Of a DNA stretch of 47,389 bases, positions 40,665 through 47,389 are shown in pieces. The notes beneath the pieces were generated by a model. It searched no databases. It had not been told where the DNA came from and worked only from the letters and a program-made list of their open reading frames with translations. Source of the stretch: Planctomycetota bacterium (lineage in GTDB: Bacteria; Planctomycetota; UBA1135; GCA-002686595). Within the stretch, counting starts at the first letter, position 1. Each line of letters opens with the position of its first letter. The stretch lies in NCBI GenBank assembly GCA_009691855.1, contig SIAI01000033.1, forward strand, positions 1 to 47,389. Reading direction: 5' to 3'. A program made the translations under genes and the position numbers.

Positions 40665-42269
40665 GTGAGCCAGAAACCCCCGACCTACCTGGGCGGCGAG
40701 TACGGGATGCGCTCGTGGCTCCTGACCCTGGACCACAAGCGCATCGCGCTGCTCTACCTCCTGGGCGTGACCTTCTTCTTCCTGCTGGGCGGCGTGTTCG
40801 CGGTGCTGGTGCGCCTGGAACTGCTCACGCCCGCCGGCGACCTGTTCCAGTCCGAGACCTACAACAAGCTGTTCACGCTGCACGGCGTGTTCATGGTGTT
40901 CTTCTTCCTCATCCCAGGCATCCCGGCGGTGCTGGGCAACTTCCTGTTGCCGTTGATGATCGGGGCCAAGGACCTGGCCTTCCCGCGCATCAACCTGCTG
41001 TCCTGGTACATCTACATGGTCGGTGGGCTGTTCACGCTGTACGCCATGCTGGCGGGCGGAGTGGACACGGGCTGGACCTTCTACACGCCCTACTCTTCGA
41101 CCTACGCGAACTCGCACGTCATCGCGGCCGCGCTGGGCATCTTCGTCTCGGGCTTTTCGTCGATCCTGACCGGCGTCAACTTCATCGCCACGATCCACAA
41201 GCTGCGCGCGCCGGGCCTCTCCTGGTTCCGCCTGCCGCTGTTCGTGTGGGCGCATTACGCCACCAGCCTGATCATGGTGCTGGGCACGCCGGTGGTCGCG
41301 ATCACGATCCTGCTGGTGGCGGTCGAGCGCCTGTTCCACGTGGGCCTCTTCGATCCGGCCCTGGGCGGCGACCCGATCCTGTTCCAGCACCTGTTCTGGT
41401 TCTACTCGCACCCCGCGGTCTACATCATGATCCTGCCGGCGATGGGCGTGATCAGCGAGGTGATCGCGTGCTTCAGCCAGAAGCGCATCTTCGGCTACAA
41501 GTTCGTGGCCTTCTCGAGCCTGGCCATCGCCGTGCTGGGCTTCCTGGTGTGGGGCCACCACATGTTCGTCAGCGGGCAATCGCTCTACGCCGGGGTGGTG
41601 TTCTCGCTGCTCTCGTTCCTGGTGGCGATCCCCTCGGCGGTGAAGGTCTTCAACTGGATCGCCACGCTGTACCGCGGCTCGATCTCGTTCGAGGCGCCGA
41701 TGCTGTACGCGCTCGGCTTCATCGGCCTGTTCACGATCGGCGGGCTGACCGGCTTGTTCCTGGCCACCCTGGCGGTCGACGTGCACGTGCACGACACCTA
41801 CTTCGTGGTGGCGCACTTCCACTTCGTGATGGTGGGCGGGACCGTGATGGCCTACCTCGCCGGGCTGCACTTCTGGTGGCCGAAAATGCTCGGGCGCCTG
41901 TACCCCGAGACGCTCGCGCGCATCACCGCGGTGATCATCTTCGTGGGCTTCAACCTGACCTTCCTGCCGCAGTTCGTACTCGGGTACCTCGGCATGCCGC
42001 GTCGCTACCACGTGTATCCGCTCGAGTTCCAGGTGCTGAACGTGCTCTCGACCGCCGGCGCCTCGATCCTGGGCCTGGGCTTCGCCATGACGGCCGTATA
42101 CCTGCCCTGGTCGCTGCGCTACGGCAAGAAGGCGACCCCCAACCCCTTCGATGCGCGTGGGCTGGAGTGGACCACGACCTCGCCGCCGATGGCGCACAAC
42201 TTCGAAGAGGTGCCGGTGGTGAGCACGGAGGCCTACGAGCGCGACGAGCCGGAGGTCGTGCATGTCTAG
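40665..42269 (+). CDS. coxA: Cytochrome c oxidase subunit I (A2-type heme-copper oxidase)
   Basis: The 534-residue protein has twelve membrane helices. CuB and heme ligands are visible: [11 protein letters not shown] region, [12 protein letters not shown] (cross-linked Tyr-His region), [10 protein letters not shown] and [12 protein letters not shown]. YSHPxV in place of GHPEV marks the A2 subtype, which lacks the D-channel Glu and uses the Tyr-Ser pair. GTG start is preceded by GAGGCGG. It reduces O2 to water and pumps protons. It overlaps coxC by 8 bases. Confidence 0.97.
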   Translation: MSQKPPTYLGGEYGMRSWLLTLDHKRIALLYLLGVTFFFLLGGVFAVLVRLELLTPAGDLFQSETYNKLFTLHGVFMVFFFLIPGIPAVLGNFLLPLMIGAKDLAFPRINLLSWYIYMVGGLFTLYAMLAGGVDTGWTFYTPYSSTYANSHVIAAALGIFVSGFSSILTGVNFIATIHKLRAPGLSWFRLPLFVWAHYATSLIMVLGTPVVAITILLVAVERLFHVGLFDPALGGDPILFQHLFWFYSHPAVYIMILPAMGVISEVIACFSQKRIFGYKFVAFSSLAIAVLGFLVWGHHMFVSGQSLYAGVVFSLLSFLVAIPSAVKVFNWIATLYRGSISFEAPMLYALGFIGLFTIGGLTGLFLATLAVDVHVHDTYFVVAHFHFVMVGGTVMAYLAGLHFWWPKMLGRLYPETLARITAVIIFVGFNLTFLPQFVLGYLGMPRRYHVYPLEFQVLNVLSTAGASILGLGFAMTAVYLPWSLRYGKKATPNPFDARGLEWTTTSPPMAHNFEEVPVVSTEAYERDEPEVVHV

Positions 42270-42921
42270 CCGCACCGAAGGCGCCCTGGCGCACCACTTC
42301 GAGACGCTCGAGCAGCAGGCCGAGGCCGGTGCGCTCGGCATGTGGGCCTTCCTGATCCAGGAAGTGATGTTCTTCGGCGGCCTGTTCACGGTGTACCTCG
42401 TGTACCGCACGCTGCATCCGGCGGCGTTCGTGCAGGGCAGCGCACACCTGCCGATCGATCTGGGCACGCTGAACACGGGCGTGCTGATCGGGAGCTCGCT
42501 GACCATGGCCCTGGCCGTGCGCGGCGCGCAGCTCGGGCGCGGCAAGAACGCGGCCCTGTTCATCCTGGCGACGATGCTGCTCGCCTGCGTGTTCCTGGGC
42601 ATCAAGGGCCTCGAGTACAGCCACAAGTGGCACGACCAGCTCGTCCCCGGTCTGAACTGGAACCCCGGACCGGACGCCGACGCGCACCTGAACCTGTTCT
42701 ACGCGCTGTACTTCGTCATGACCGGCTGCCACGCGCTGCACATGCTCATCGGCCTGGCGCTGATGGTCGTCGTGGCGCGCAAGGCCTGGCGCGGCGGCTA
42801 CAGCCCCGGCAACTTCCTGGGCGTCGAGTGCCTGGGCCTCTACTGGCACTTCGTCGACCTGGTGTGGATCTTCCTCTTCCCACTCCTGTACCTGCTCGGA
42901 CGCCATGGTCCTCATTCATGA
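42262..42921 (+). CDS. coxC: Cytochrome c oxidase subunit III
   Basis: The 219-residue protein has about five helices, typical of bacterial subunit III without the two extra N-terminal helices. Motifs are [59 protein letters not shown] and [20 protein letters not shown], all standard. ATG 42262 overlaps the end of coxA, so the subunits are made together. Confidence 0.96.
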   Translation: MSSRTEGALAHHFETLEQQAEAGALGMWAFLIQEVMFFGGLFTVYLVYRTLHPAAFVQGSAHLPIDLGTLNTGVLIGSSLTMALAVRGAQLGRGKNAALFILATMLLACVFLGIKGLEYSHKWHDQLVPGLNWNPGPDADAHLNLFYALYFVMTGCHALHMLIGLALMVVVARKAWRGGYSPGNFLGVECLGLYWHFVDLVWIFLFPLLYLLGRHGPHS

Positions 42922-42934
42922 GCAGGCCTCACTC

Positions 42935-43237
42935 ATGAGCGAGCACGGCCACGTCCTCCCGCTGCGCATCTACTTCGGCGTGTTCTTCGCCCTGCTCGCA
43001 GGCACGGCGTTGACCAGCTGGGTCGCCACGATCGACCTTGGACACCTGAACGACGCCGTGGCCCTGGCCATCGCCGGCACCAAGGCCGCGCTGGTGATCC
43101 TGTTCTTCATGCACGTGCGCTACTCGAGCAAGCTGATCTGGGTCTTCTCGCTCGCAGGCTTCGTGTGGCTGGTGCTGTTCTTCGTGCTGATCCTGGCCGA
43201 CTACGAGACGCGCGTGCCGGTGCAGGGCTGGGGTTGA
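42935..43237 (+). CDS. coxD: Cytochrome c oxidase subunit IV (caa3 type)
   Basis: This 100-residue, three-helix protein contains YFGVFFALLAGTALTSWVAT and TKAALVILFFMHVRYSSKLI, the prokaryotic COX4 pattern. ATG 42935 follows AGCAGG and starts MSEHGHVLPLRIYF. An upstream ATG at 42905 would overlap coxC by 17 bases and add ten residues; it is less likely. It is a structural subunit of the oxidase. Confidence 0.9.
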   Translation: MSEHGHVLPLRIYFGVFFALLAGTALTSWVATIDLGHLNDAVALAIAGTKAALVILFFMHVRYSSKLIWVFSLAGFVWLVLFFVLILADYETRVPVQGWG

Positions 43238-43286
43238 GAGGTCCGCTGCCAGCTCGTGCCACTCCGGCGCGGCATCCTCCCTGGAC

Positions 43287-43775
43287 GTGATCCTGTTCGA
43301 CTTCTCGGTGCCCGGCAGCGCCCTCTGGTCGCCGATCGACGATCGCGTCATGGGCGGGATCTCGCAGAGCCGCATGGAAGCCGGCGCGGGCGTGGCCGTG
43401 TTCACGGGCGAGCTCTCGCTGGAGCGCAACGGCGGCTTCTGCTTCGTGCGCTCCGCTCCGGCGCGCCTCGACTGCCGCGGCCATGCCGGCCTCGCCCTGC
43501 GCGGGCGCGGCGACGGCCAGCGCTACAAGCTGCGCCTGCGCCTCGACGAGCGCTTCGACGGTCTGCACCACGAGGCGGACTTCGGCACGCGCGCCGACGA
43601 GTGGGACGAGCCCCGGCTTGCCTTCGCCGACTTCCGCGCACGCTTCCGCGGCCTCGACGTGCCCGCCGCCGCAGCGCTCGACCCGGCGCGGATCACTACG
43701 CTCGGGCTCATGATCGCCGAGCGTCAGGTCGGACCGTTCCGCCTGGAAGTGGCCTGGATCCGCGCGCTGCGCTGA
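43287..43775 (+). CDS. CIA30-like (NADH:ubiquinone oxidoreductase intermediate-associated) protein
   Basis: The 162-residue protein is all-beta, with the family motif DDRVMGGISQSRM near the start, then GELSLERNGGFCFVRS, LALRGRGDGQRYKLRLR and a closing VGPFRLEVAWI. Mitochondrial CIA30 helps build complex I; the bacterial members have a galactose-binding-like fold and unknown roles. It follows coxD by 49 bases on the same strand and may be the last gene of the respiratory operon. No signal peptide is seen. Start GTG 43287. Confidence 0.85.
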   Translation: MILFDFSVPGSALWSPIDDRVMGGISQSRMEAGAGVAVFTGELSLERNGGFCFVRSAPARLDCRGHAGLALRGRGDGQRYKLRLRLDERFDGLHHEADFGTRADEWDEPRLAFADFRARFRGLDVPAAAALDPARITTLGLMIAERQVGPFRLEVAWIRALR

Positions 43776-44024
43776 CTCCGGACAAGCGCTCGTGGGCGCA
43801 TGCACTCCACTCGTGGGGCGCCCCTCGGGTCACGGGATTCGGCCGTCGTTCTGGGCGAATCGGGAAGCAGGCGCAGACGTCGTCCAAGCGCGAAGAGCGG
43901 GTGCGCCGTCTTTCCAGCGCGCGCCCTTGCGCCGCGTTCTCGATCGTCGTGGCGCGCGTTCCACGCGTCTTTCCGGGCTGCTTTCGCGCTTCCTCCGCAA
44001 TCCCGCGCGACTTCCGCGGGCCCC

Positions 44025-44348
44025 ATGGCTACCATCATTGGCATGGGCCAACCATCCAACCGGGAGCGAATCGCCCGTGCCGCGGAAGAGGCCCGCCTCG
44101 CCGCCGCCGAAAAGGCTGTCAAGAAAGAGGCCAAGGCCGCGGTCAAGAGCCCCGCCAAGGCGAGCTCGAAGCGCGTGCCCAAGGTCGTGCGGATGAAGAT
44201 CATCTGGGAGGTCTGCAACGGGAACGGCAAGGTGCTCCAGACCTTCACCTACCCGGAGAAGGAGGCGGCCCAGGCCGCCACGCAGGCGCTCATCCGCTCC
44301 ACGGGCAGCACGCACGTCCTGCGCCCGACCAAAGTGCCGATGGAGTGA
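44025..44348 (+). CDS. Small protein with Ala/Lys-rich N-terminus and compact C-terminal domain
   Basis: The 107-residue protein has an N-terminal half rich in Ala and Lys (ARLAAAEKAVKKEAKAAVKS), like histone H1-type tails. The C-terminal ~55 residues form a small alpha/beta unit (KIIWEVCNGNGKVLQTFTYP…STHVLRPTKVPME). I do not recognise a named domain; similar small proteins may occur in other planctomycetes. The ATG at 44043 is an alternative start. DNA or RNA binding is possible from charge. Confidence 0.65.
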   Translation: MATIIGMGQPSNRERIARAAEEARLAAAEKAVKKEAKAAVKSPAKASSKRVPKVVRMKIIWEVCNGNGKVLQTFTYPEKEAAQAATQALIRSTGSTHVLRPTKVPME

Positions 44349-44586
44349 GCGGGACGGCGTGCCTCGGATCGAGGCGCGCTCCAGGCTCCTGCGGCGCCAG
44401 TCGCACCGGCGCCCCACCCCTGTCCGCCGAGAGAATCTGCTAATTCGAGCGGGCGGCGCCGAGGGCAGCGGTAGCCTCTTTCGCTCTTCGTCGTCGCGCC
44501 CCGTGTTCACGGGCTCCCGTGTGGTCGTCCTCGCGGGTCCATTTCGCGACGATCCAACCCTCCGCAAGAGTCGAGAGGATCCGTTG

Positions 44587-44949
44587 ATGGGCATTCAAGT
44601 GTACGTGGGCAACCTGGCCCGTACGACCAATGAGGACGGCCTGCGCCAGGCGTTCGTCGCCGGCGGAACGGTGGTGAAGAAAGTGATCATCCTGCGCAGC
44701 CCGCAGAACGATCGCTCGCGCGGCTTCGGCTTCGTCGAGGTCGGCAGCGAGGAGGAAGCGGCGGCCACCATCACGAAGATGAACGGCGCCCAGCTCGAGG
44801 GCTCGGCGCTCAAGGTCAGCCGCTCCACCGAACGCCCGCTGCGCTCGCGCAGCGACGGCCGCAGCTTCGAGAGCTACAGCGGCCTCGGCGGCCGTACCCC
44901 CGGCAGCACGCGCCGTCCGACCAGCGGCTCGAAGCGCAAGTCGCGCTGA
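44587..44949 (+). CDS. RRM-type RNA-binding protein
   Basis: The 120-residue protein has one RNA recognition motif with RNP2 VYVGNL (residues ~5-10) and RNP1 RGFGFVEV (~48-55), followed by a basic Arg/Ser/Gly tail (GSTRRPTSGSKRKSR). Such proteins in bacteria are often cold-induced RNA chaperones. A strong ribosome site GAGAGGA lies 8 bases before ATG 44587. The preceding 238 bases are non-coding, so a long structured leader could regulate it. Confidence 0.93.
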   Translation: MGIQVYVGNLARTTNEDGLRQAFVAGGTVVKKVIILRSPQNDRSRGFGFVEVGSEEEAAATITKMNGAQLEGSALKVSRSTERPLRSRSDGRSFESYSGLGGRTPGSTRRPTSGSKRKSR

Positions 44950-44955
44950 GCGCGC

Positions 44956-44991
44956 GCCGGTGCCGCGCCCTTCCGGCGCGGCATGGCCGGC
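44956..44991. terminator. Bidirectional hairpin between RRM and HEAT/VWA genes
   Basis: GCCGG-t-GCCGCGCC followed by GGCGCGGC-atg-GCCGGC makes a long GC-rich stem with a short CTTCC loop, directly after the RRM stop and between converging genes. A second near-palindrome GGGCGCGAGTCGCGCCC (45009-45025) lies at the opposing stop. Confidence 0.7.
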
Positions 44992-45024
44992 ACGCTCTCG
45001 AATTCCATGGGCGCGAGTCGCGCC

Positions 45025-46527
45025 CTACTCCACGAAGCGGAACTCGCCACCCGTGGCCTCGGCGATGCGCTCGAGCTGCCCGCGGTACCCCTTCGAGTCG
45101 CTGTAGGCGATGGCGTGCACGACCACCCGGCGGAAGCGGTTGAGCTCCTTCAGGTGCCAGGTGACGCGGCTCCAGTGCACGTACAGCCCGACCTCGGGCT
45201 CGCCCGAGGACAGCAGGAACACCGTGTCAATGCTGGGGTCGGCGAGCACGCTCTCGAGCGCCGCCCAGATGTTTTTGGAGCCCTGGGTGCCCTGCTCGTC
45301 GACGAACTCGAGCGCCTTCGCCTGCGTCTTCGGGTTCAGCTCGACCGCGCCCTTCTTGGCGAACGGCCGCACCTCGTCGGCATAGGCGAACAGGCTGAAG
45401 CTGAGGCGCCCCTGCAGGCGCGTGAGCGTCTCGTCCAGCTCCTTGCGCGCCGCGGCGGCCTTGCTGCTCTCCACCGTCTTCAGCCGCGCGCTCATGGTGC
45501 CCGAGACGTCGATCAGGAACGCGGTGTGGTCGCTCTCGAAGGTGATCCCGTTGAAGGTCGCCGCGACCGTGCTGTCGGCCGTGCGCGCCTCCTTCTTTCG
45601 ACCCTTGGAGAAGTCGAAGTCGGCGCCGTTCTCCTGCCACCACTGCTCCCAGGCCTCTTTCTTGGTGTGCTTCTGGCCGGTGAGCTCCTGCAGGTGCCGC
45701 ACCGCGCGCGCAGTCACCGCCGGGCGTGCGTCGCCCAGGGCATCGATCAGGTGCCGCAGCGCGCTCGGCGACTTGATCCCGCCCAGCACGTCCACGGCCT
45801 CTAGGCGCGGGCGCCAGTCGGCGTCCTTCAGCGCCGCCGCGGCCAGCTCCTCGCCGCGGTCTAGGTACAGCTCGGCGCCGACCCCGAGCAGCAGGCAGCG
45901 CACGCCCGCGTCCTTGTCCTTCAGGCCCTCGAGCAGCCCCGCCTGTCCCGCCTTCGAATCCAGCCGCGCGATGGCCTCGATCGCGAACGCGCGCAGCTCG
46001 GTGTCCTTGTCCTTGACCTTCTTGCCCAGGCTCTGACAGGCGCTGGCCCACACGGCGAGGTCCTCGTCCAGGTGGCGCAGCTTGCCCAGGGCGCGCGCCG
46101 CCGCGCGCTGCACGCCCAGGTCCTTGTCCTCCATTGCGACGATCAGGCTGAGCGCGAAGGCACGGTCGCCGTACTCCCCCAGCAGCTCGGCGCACCACTG
46201 ACGCACGAGCGGGTCCTTCTTGTTCTTGGCCAGCTCGGTCTCGACGCGCTTACGCCCCTCCGTGTCGCCGATGCGCCGCAGCCCGTCCCAGCACACGTCG
46301 CGGTAGTGCGCCACGGGCAGAGCGCGGTCGGCTTCCTGACGCAGCACGTCGAGCAACAGCTCCACCGCCGCCAGGTTGTTCTTCTGCACGCACAGCTCCA
46401 TGCCCTTGGTGCAGTCGGCCTCCTCGTTGGCGGCCAGGAGCTGGCGCGCGCGCTCGAGCTCCTCGTCTCCACCACCGGGCAGCCACAGGACGAGCGCGAC
46501 GAACAGGGCATGGAGCAGGGGTTCCAT
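45025..46527 (-). CDS. HEAT-repeat protein with C-terminal VWA domain
   Basis: This 500-residue protein has a short N-terminal signal-like stretch (LLHALFVALVLWLPGGG). Residues ~25-290 are HEAT-like helices (RAAARALGKLRHLDEDLAVW, LEAVDVLGGIKSPSALRHLI). A linker with a KKEAWEQWWQENGADFDF motif leads to a VWA domain from ~330, with MIDAS DVSGTMSARL at ~340 and late VFLLSSGEPEVGLYVHW. HEAT+VWA chains are common in planctomycetes, probably as periplasmic scaffolds, with unknown partners. The repeat R1 copy 2 lies 39 bases before the start codon. Confidence 0.9.
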   Translation of the reverse strand: MEPLLHALFVALVLWLPGGGDEELERARQLLAANEEADCTKGMELCVQKNNLAAVELLLDVLRQEADRALPVAHYRDVCWDGLRRIGDTEGRKRVETELAKNKKDPLVRQWCAELLGEYGDRAFALSLIVAMEDKDLGVQRAAARALGKLRHLDEDLAVWASACQSLGKKVKDKDTELRAFAIEAIARLDSKAGQAGLLEGLKDKDAGVRCLLLGVGAELYLDRGEELAAAALKDADWRPRLEAVDVLGGIKSPSALRHLIDALGDARPAVTARAVRHLQELTGQKHTKKEAWEQWWQENGADFDFSKGRKKEARTADSTVAATFNGITFESDHTAFLIDVSGTMSARLKTVESSKAAAARKELDETLTRLQGRLSFSLFAYADEVRPFAKKGAVELNPKTQAKALEFVDEQGTQGSKNIWAALESVLADPSIDTVFLLSSGEPEVGLYVHWSRVTWHLKELNRFRRVVVHAIAYSDSKGYRGQLERIAEATGGEFRFVE

Positions 46528-46565
46528 CCGCGCATGATGCCCTGCGTCCGCCGCCGCGGGGAGTC

Positions 46566-46918
46566 AGCTCCGAGTGTGAGCAACAATCCAAGGACGGCGA
46601 GCTTCGAGGTCTTTGGGGCGCGAGGAACTCGCGCCGAGGGGGTTCGAAGGTGAGCAAGAACGCCCGCGCCGGAGCGGCGCGGGGTTCTAGCTCACGCTCT
46701 CAGCCTGGGCGAAGCCCGCAACCCAACGCGGAGGGAGCTGCACCCGCGCTGAGCTCTTGTTGGCGGGGGAGGCAAACCCTCCCCCGCGACTCCTTCCTCC
46801 AGGCCAGGCGCGACACGCGGCCTCCCCCTCCTCGCCGCTTGATGAGCGGCGCGGCGCCGGCGGCGCCGGAGCTACTACTCCCGAGAGTCCGCGCGCGACG
46901 CGCGGACTCTCGTACCTA
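46566..46918. repeat. Structured dispersed repeat R1, copy 2
   Basis: Second copy of the 14704-15060 repeat in the same orientation. Hairpins are kept although bases differ: GCTC/GAGC; GGCGCGAG/CTCGCGCC; CCCGCGCCG-gag-CGGCGCGGG inside GTGAGC..AGAAC/GTTCT..GCTCAC; GGGGGAGG/CCTCCCCC; GCCGCT/AGCGGC; CGGCGCC/GGCGCCG; and a perfect 13-bp CGAGAGTCCGCGC/GCGCGGACTCTCG. Its last bases (TAGCTC in copy 1) are replaced where element C begins. Confidence 0.85.
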
Positions 46919-47078
46919 GTGGTGTGAGTCACGCAGAGGGGCATTTGTCCCGAGGTCGCGTGCGTTCGCCGCAAGGCGCGCCGACGACGCGACTTCGGTG
47001 CAAGTCTCGGAGGAGGCGCAACGCCGCGGCGGGCGCAGGCGGCCCGGGATAAAGGCCTCTGTGCGCGACTCACACCAC
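46919..47078. repeat. Palindromic element C
   Basis: Arms GTGGTGTGAGTC (46919-46930) and GACTCACACCAC (47067-47078) extend inward imperfectly to ~35 bases (AGAGG/CCTCT, TTTGTCCCG/CGGGATAAA). The core AAGGCGCGCCGACGACGCG, hairpin GACTT/AAGTC (46991-47006) and GGAGGAGGCGCAACGCCGC match elements A and D. It directly abuts R1 copy 2. Confidence 0.85.
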
Positions 47079-47080
47079 GA

Positions 47081-47242
47081 GTGTTCCTTCCCCGAAGTAG
47101 CGCCAACAAGGCGCCGTGATGGATCGTCGCTGGCCAGGCGCGCCGCCGACGCGTATTCGCTGCAATACTAGGGAGGAGGCGCAACGCCGCCAGCGGCGAT
47201 TCAGTGCGGCGGATTGTTGGCGCTACTTCGGGGAAGGGACAC
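47081..47242. repeat. Palindromic element D
   Basis: Arms share CCCCGAAGTAGCGCCAAC perfectly within ~53-base imperfect arms (left from 47081, right to 47242). The core AGGCGCGCCGCCGACGCG, hairpin GTATT/AATAC (47153-47168) and GGAGGAGGCGCAACGCCGC are shared with C and mostly with A. It lies 2 bases after element C; the arms of C and D are unrelated. Confidence 0.87.
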
Positions 47243-47276
47243 TAGTCCCAGAACAAGCGCTTGGCTTCTCCAGATC

Positions 47277-47389
47277 GCCTGGAATCGCCGTAGCCGTGGG
47301 CTTTCTCGGGCCTTCGAAAGCGGAGCGTGGTTCCTCCACGCGAGCATTTCGAAGGTTCGAGAAAGGCCGCGGATGCGGTGAGTCCGGGC
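47277..47389. repeat. Palindromic element E, reaching the window edge
   Basis: Arms of about 54 bases flank a 5-base loop (TTCCT): GCGTGG/CCACGC, CCTTCGAAA/TTTCGAAGG and CTTTCTCG/CGAGAAAG, continuing outward to GCCTGGAATC/GAGTCCGGGC at the edge. It lacks the A/C/D core. It may continue beyond the window. Confidence 0.8.

Noticed and set aside
43776..44024. Possible gene or repeat between CIA30 and the Ala/Lys-rich small protein
   Set aside because: Only a short GGGGCGCCCC palindrome is present; no coding signal or long repeat was seen.
46638..46650. GGTTCGAA, resembling a tRNA T-loop
   Set aside because: No acceptor, D or anticodon arms can be folded around it; it is part of repeat R1.
47081..47242. 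Integron attC site, suggested by the palindrome with GTTGG/CCAAC
   Set aside because: The core does not match GTTRRRY and no integrase or cassette array is present.
46566..47389. CRISPR array
   Set aside because: The repeats are long, palindromic and of different sequence, without regular spacers or cas genes.

Overview
The window is very GC-rich chromosomal DNA from a Gram-negative aerobe. Most respiratory genes start with GTG and overlap the upstream stop by 4 bases (GTGA/ATGA). The gene set includes alternative complex III with a caa3-type oxidase, a large alpha-2-macroglobulin, HEAT+VWA and VWA proteins, a DUF5916 outer-membrane protein, CIA30, and several large GNAT paralogs. Together these suggest an uncultured Planctomycetota-like lineage. 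That placement is an inference from gene content, not from a marker gene. No rRNA, tRNA, CRISPR array, transposase or phage gene was recognised.

Layout. 0-1.6 kb: an ECF sigma factor overlapping a membrane VWA protein with an anti-sigma-like N-terminus, cut by the window edge. 1.7-8.4 kb: a broken S41 peptidase, a polytopic membrane protein, an ankyrin lipoprotein, trmB, a universal stress protein, an Rrf2 regulator and a frameshifted B12-binding protein. 8.5-13.8 kb: a DapB-like dehydrogenase, a SAM methyltransferase, a choline-monooxygenase-like Rieske oxygenase and a DUF5916 barrel protein. 14-19.3 kb: a small Pro/Lys-rich protein, a thioesterase, two GNAT paralogs, MsrA and a porin. 19.4-30.3 kb: alpha-2-macroglobulin, Fpg, a third GNAT paralog, a cupin/JmjC protein and a copper-radical-oxidase-like protein. 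31-43.8 kb: one continuous respiratory operon, actABCDEF, a small membrane protein, sco, coxBACD and CIA30. 44-46.5 kb: two small nucleic-acid-related genes and a HEAT+VWA protein.

How the genes work together. The respiratory operon encodes a quinol:cytochrome c/oxidase chain. ActB, ActC and the other Act subunits take electrons from quinol and pass them to the heme subunits ActA and ActE. The caa3 oxidase, with its own heme c on subunit II, then reduces O2. SCO supplies copper for CuA.

The most unusual content is non-coding. A ~355-bp repeat (R1, two copies) keeps its hairpins through paired base changes. Several long palindromic elements have ~35-55-base arms. Three of them share a core hairpin with compensatory changes while their arms are unrelated. 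A ~187-bp palindrome sits inside the signal-peptide region of actE and is read in frame, much like Rickettsia palindromic elements. Four elements begin within 0-2 bases of a stop codon. The last 820 bases hold four structured elements side by side. Two genes (S41 peptidase and B12-binding protein) are broken at CG-alternating tracts, which may be real decay or assembly error.
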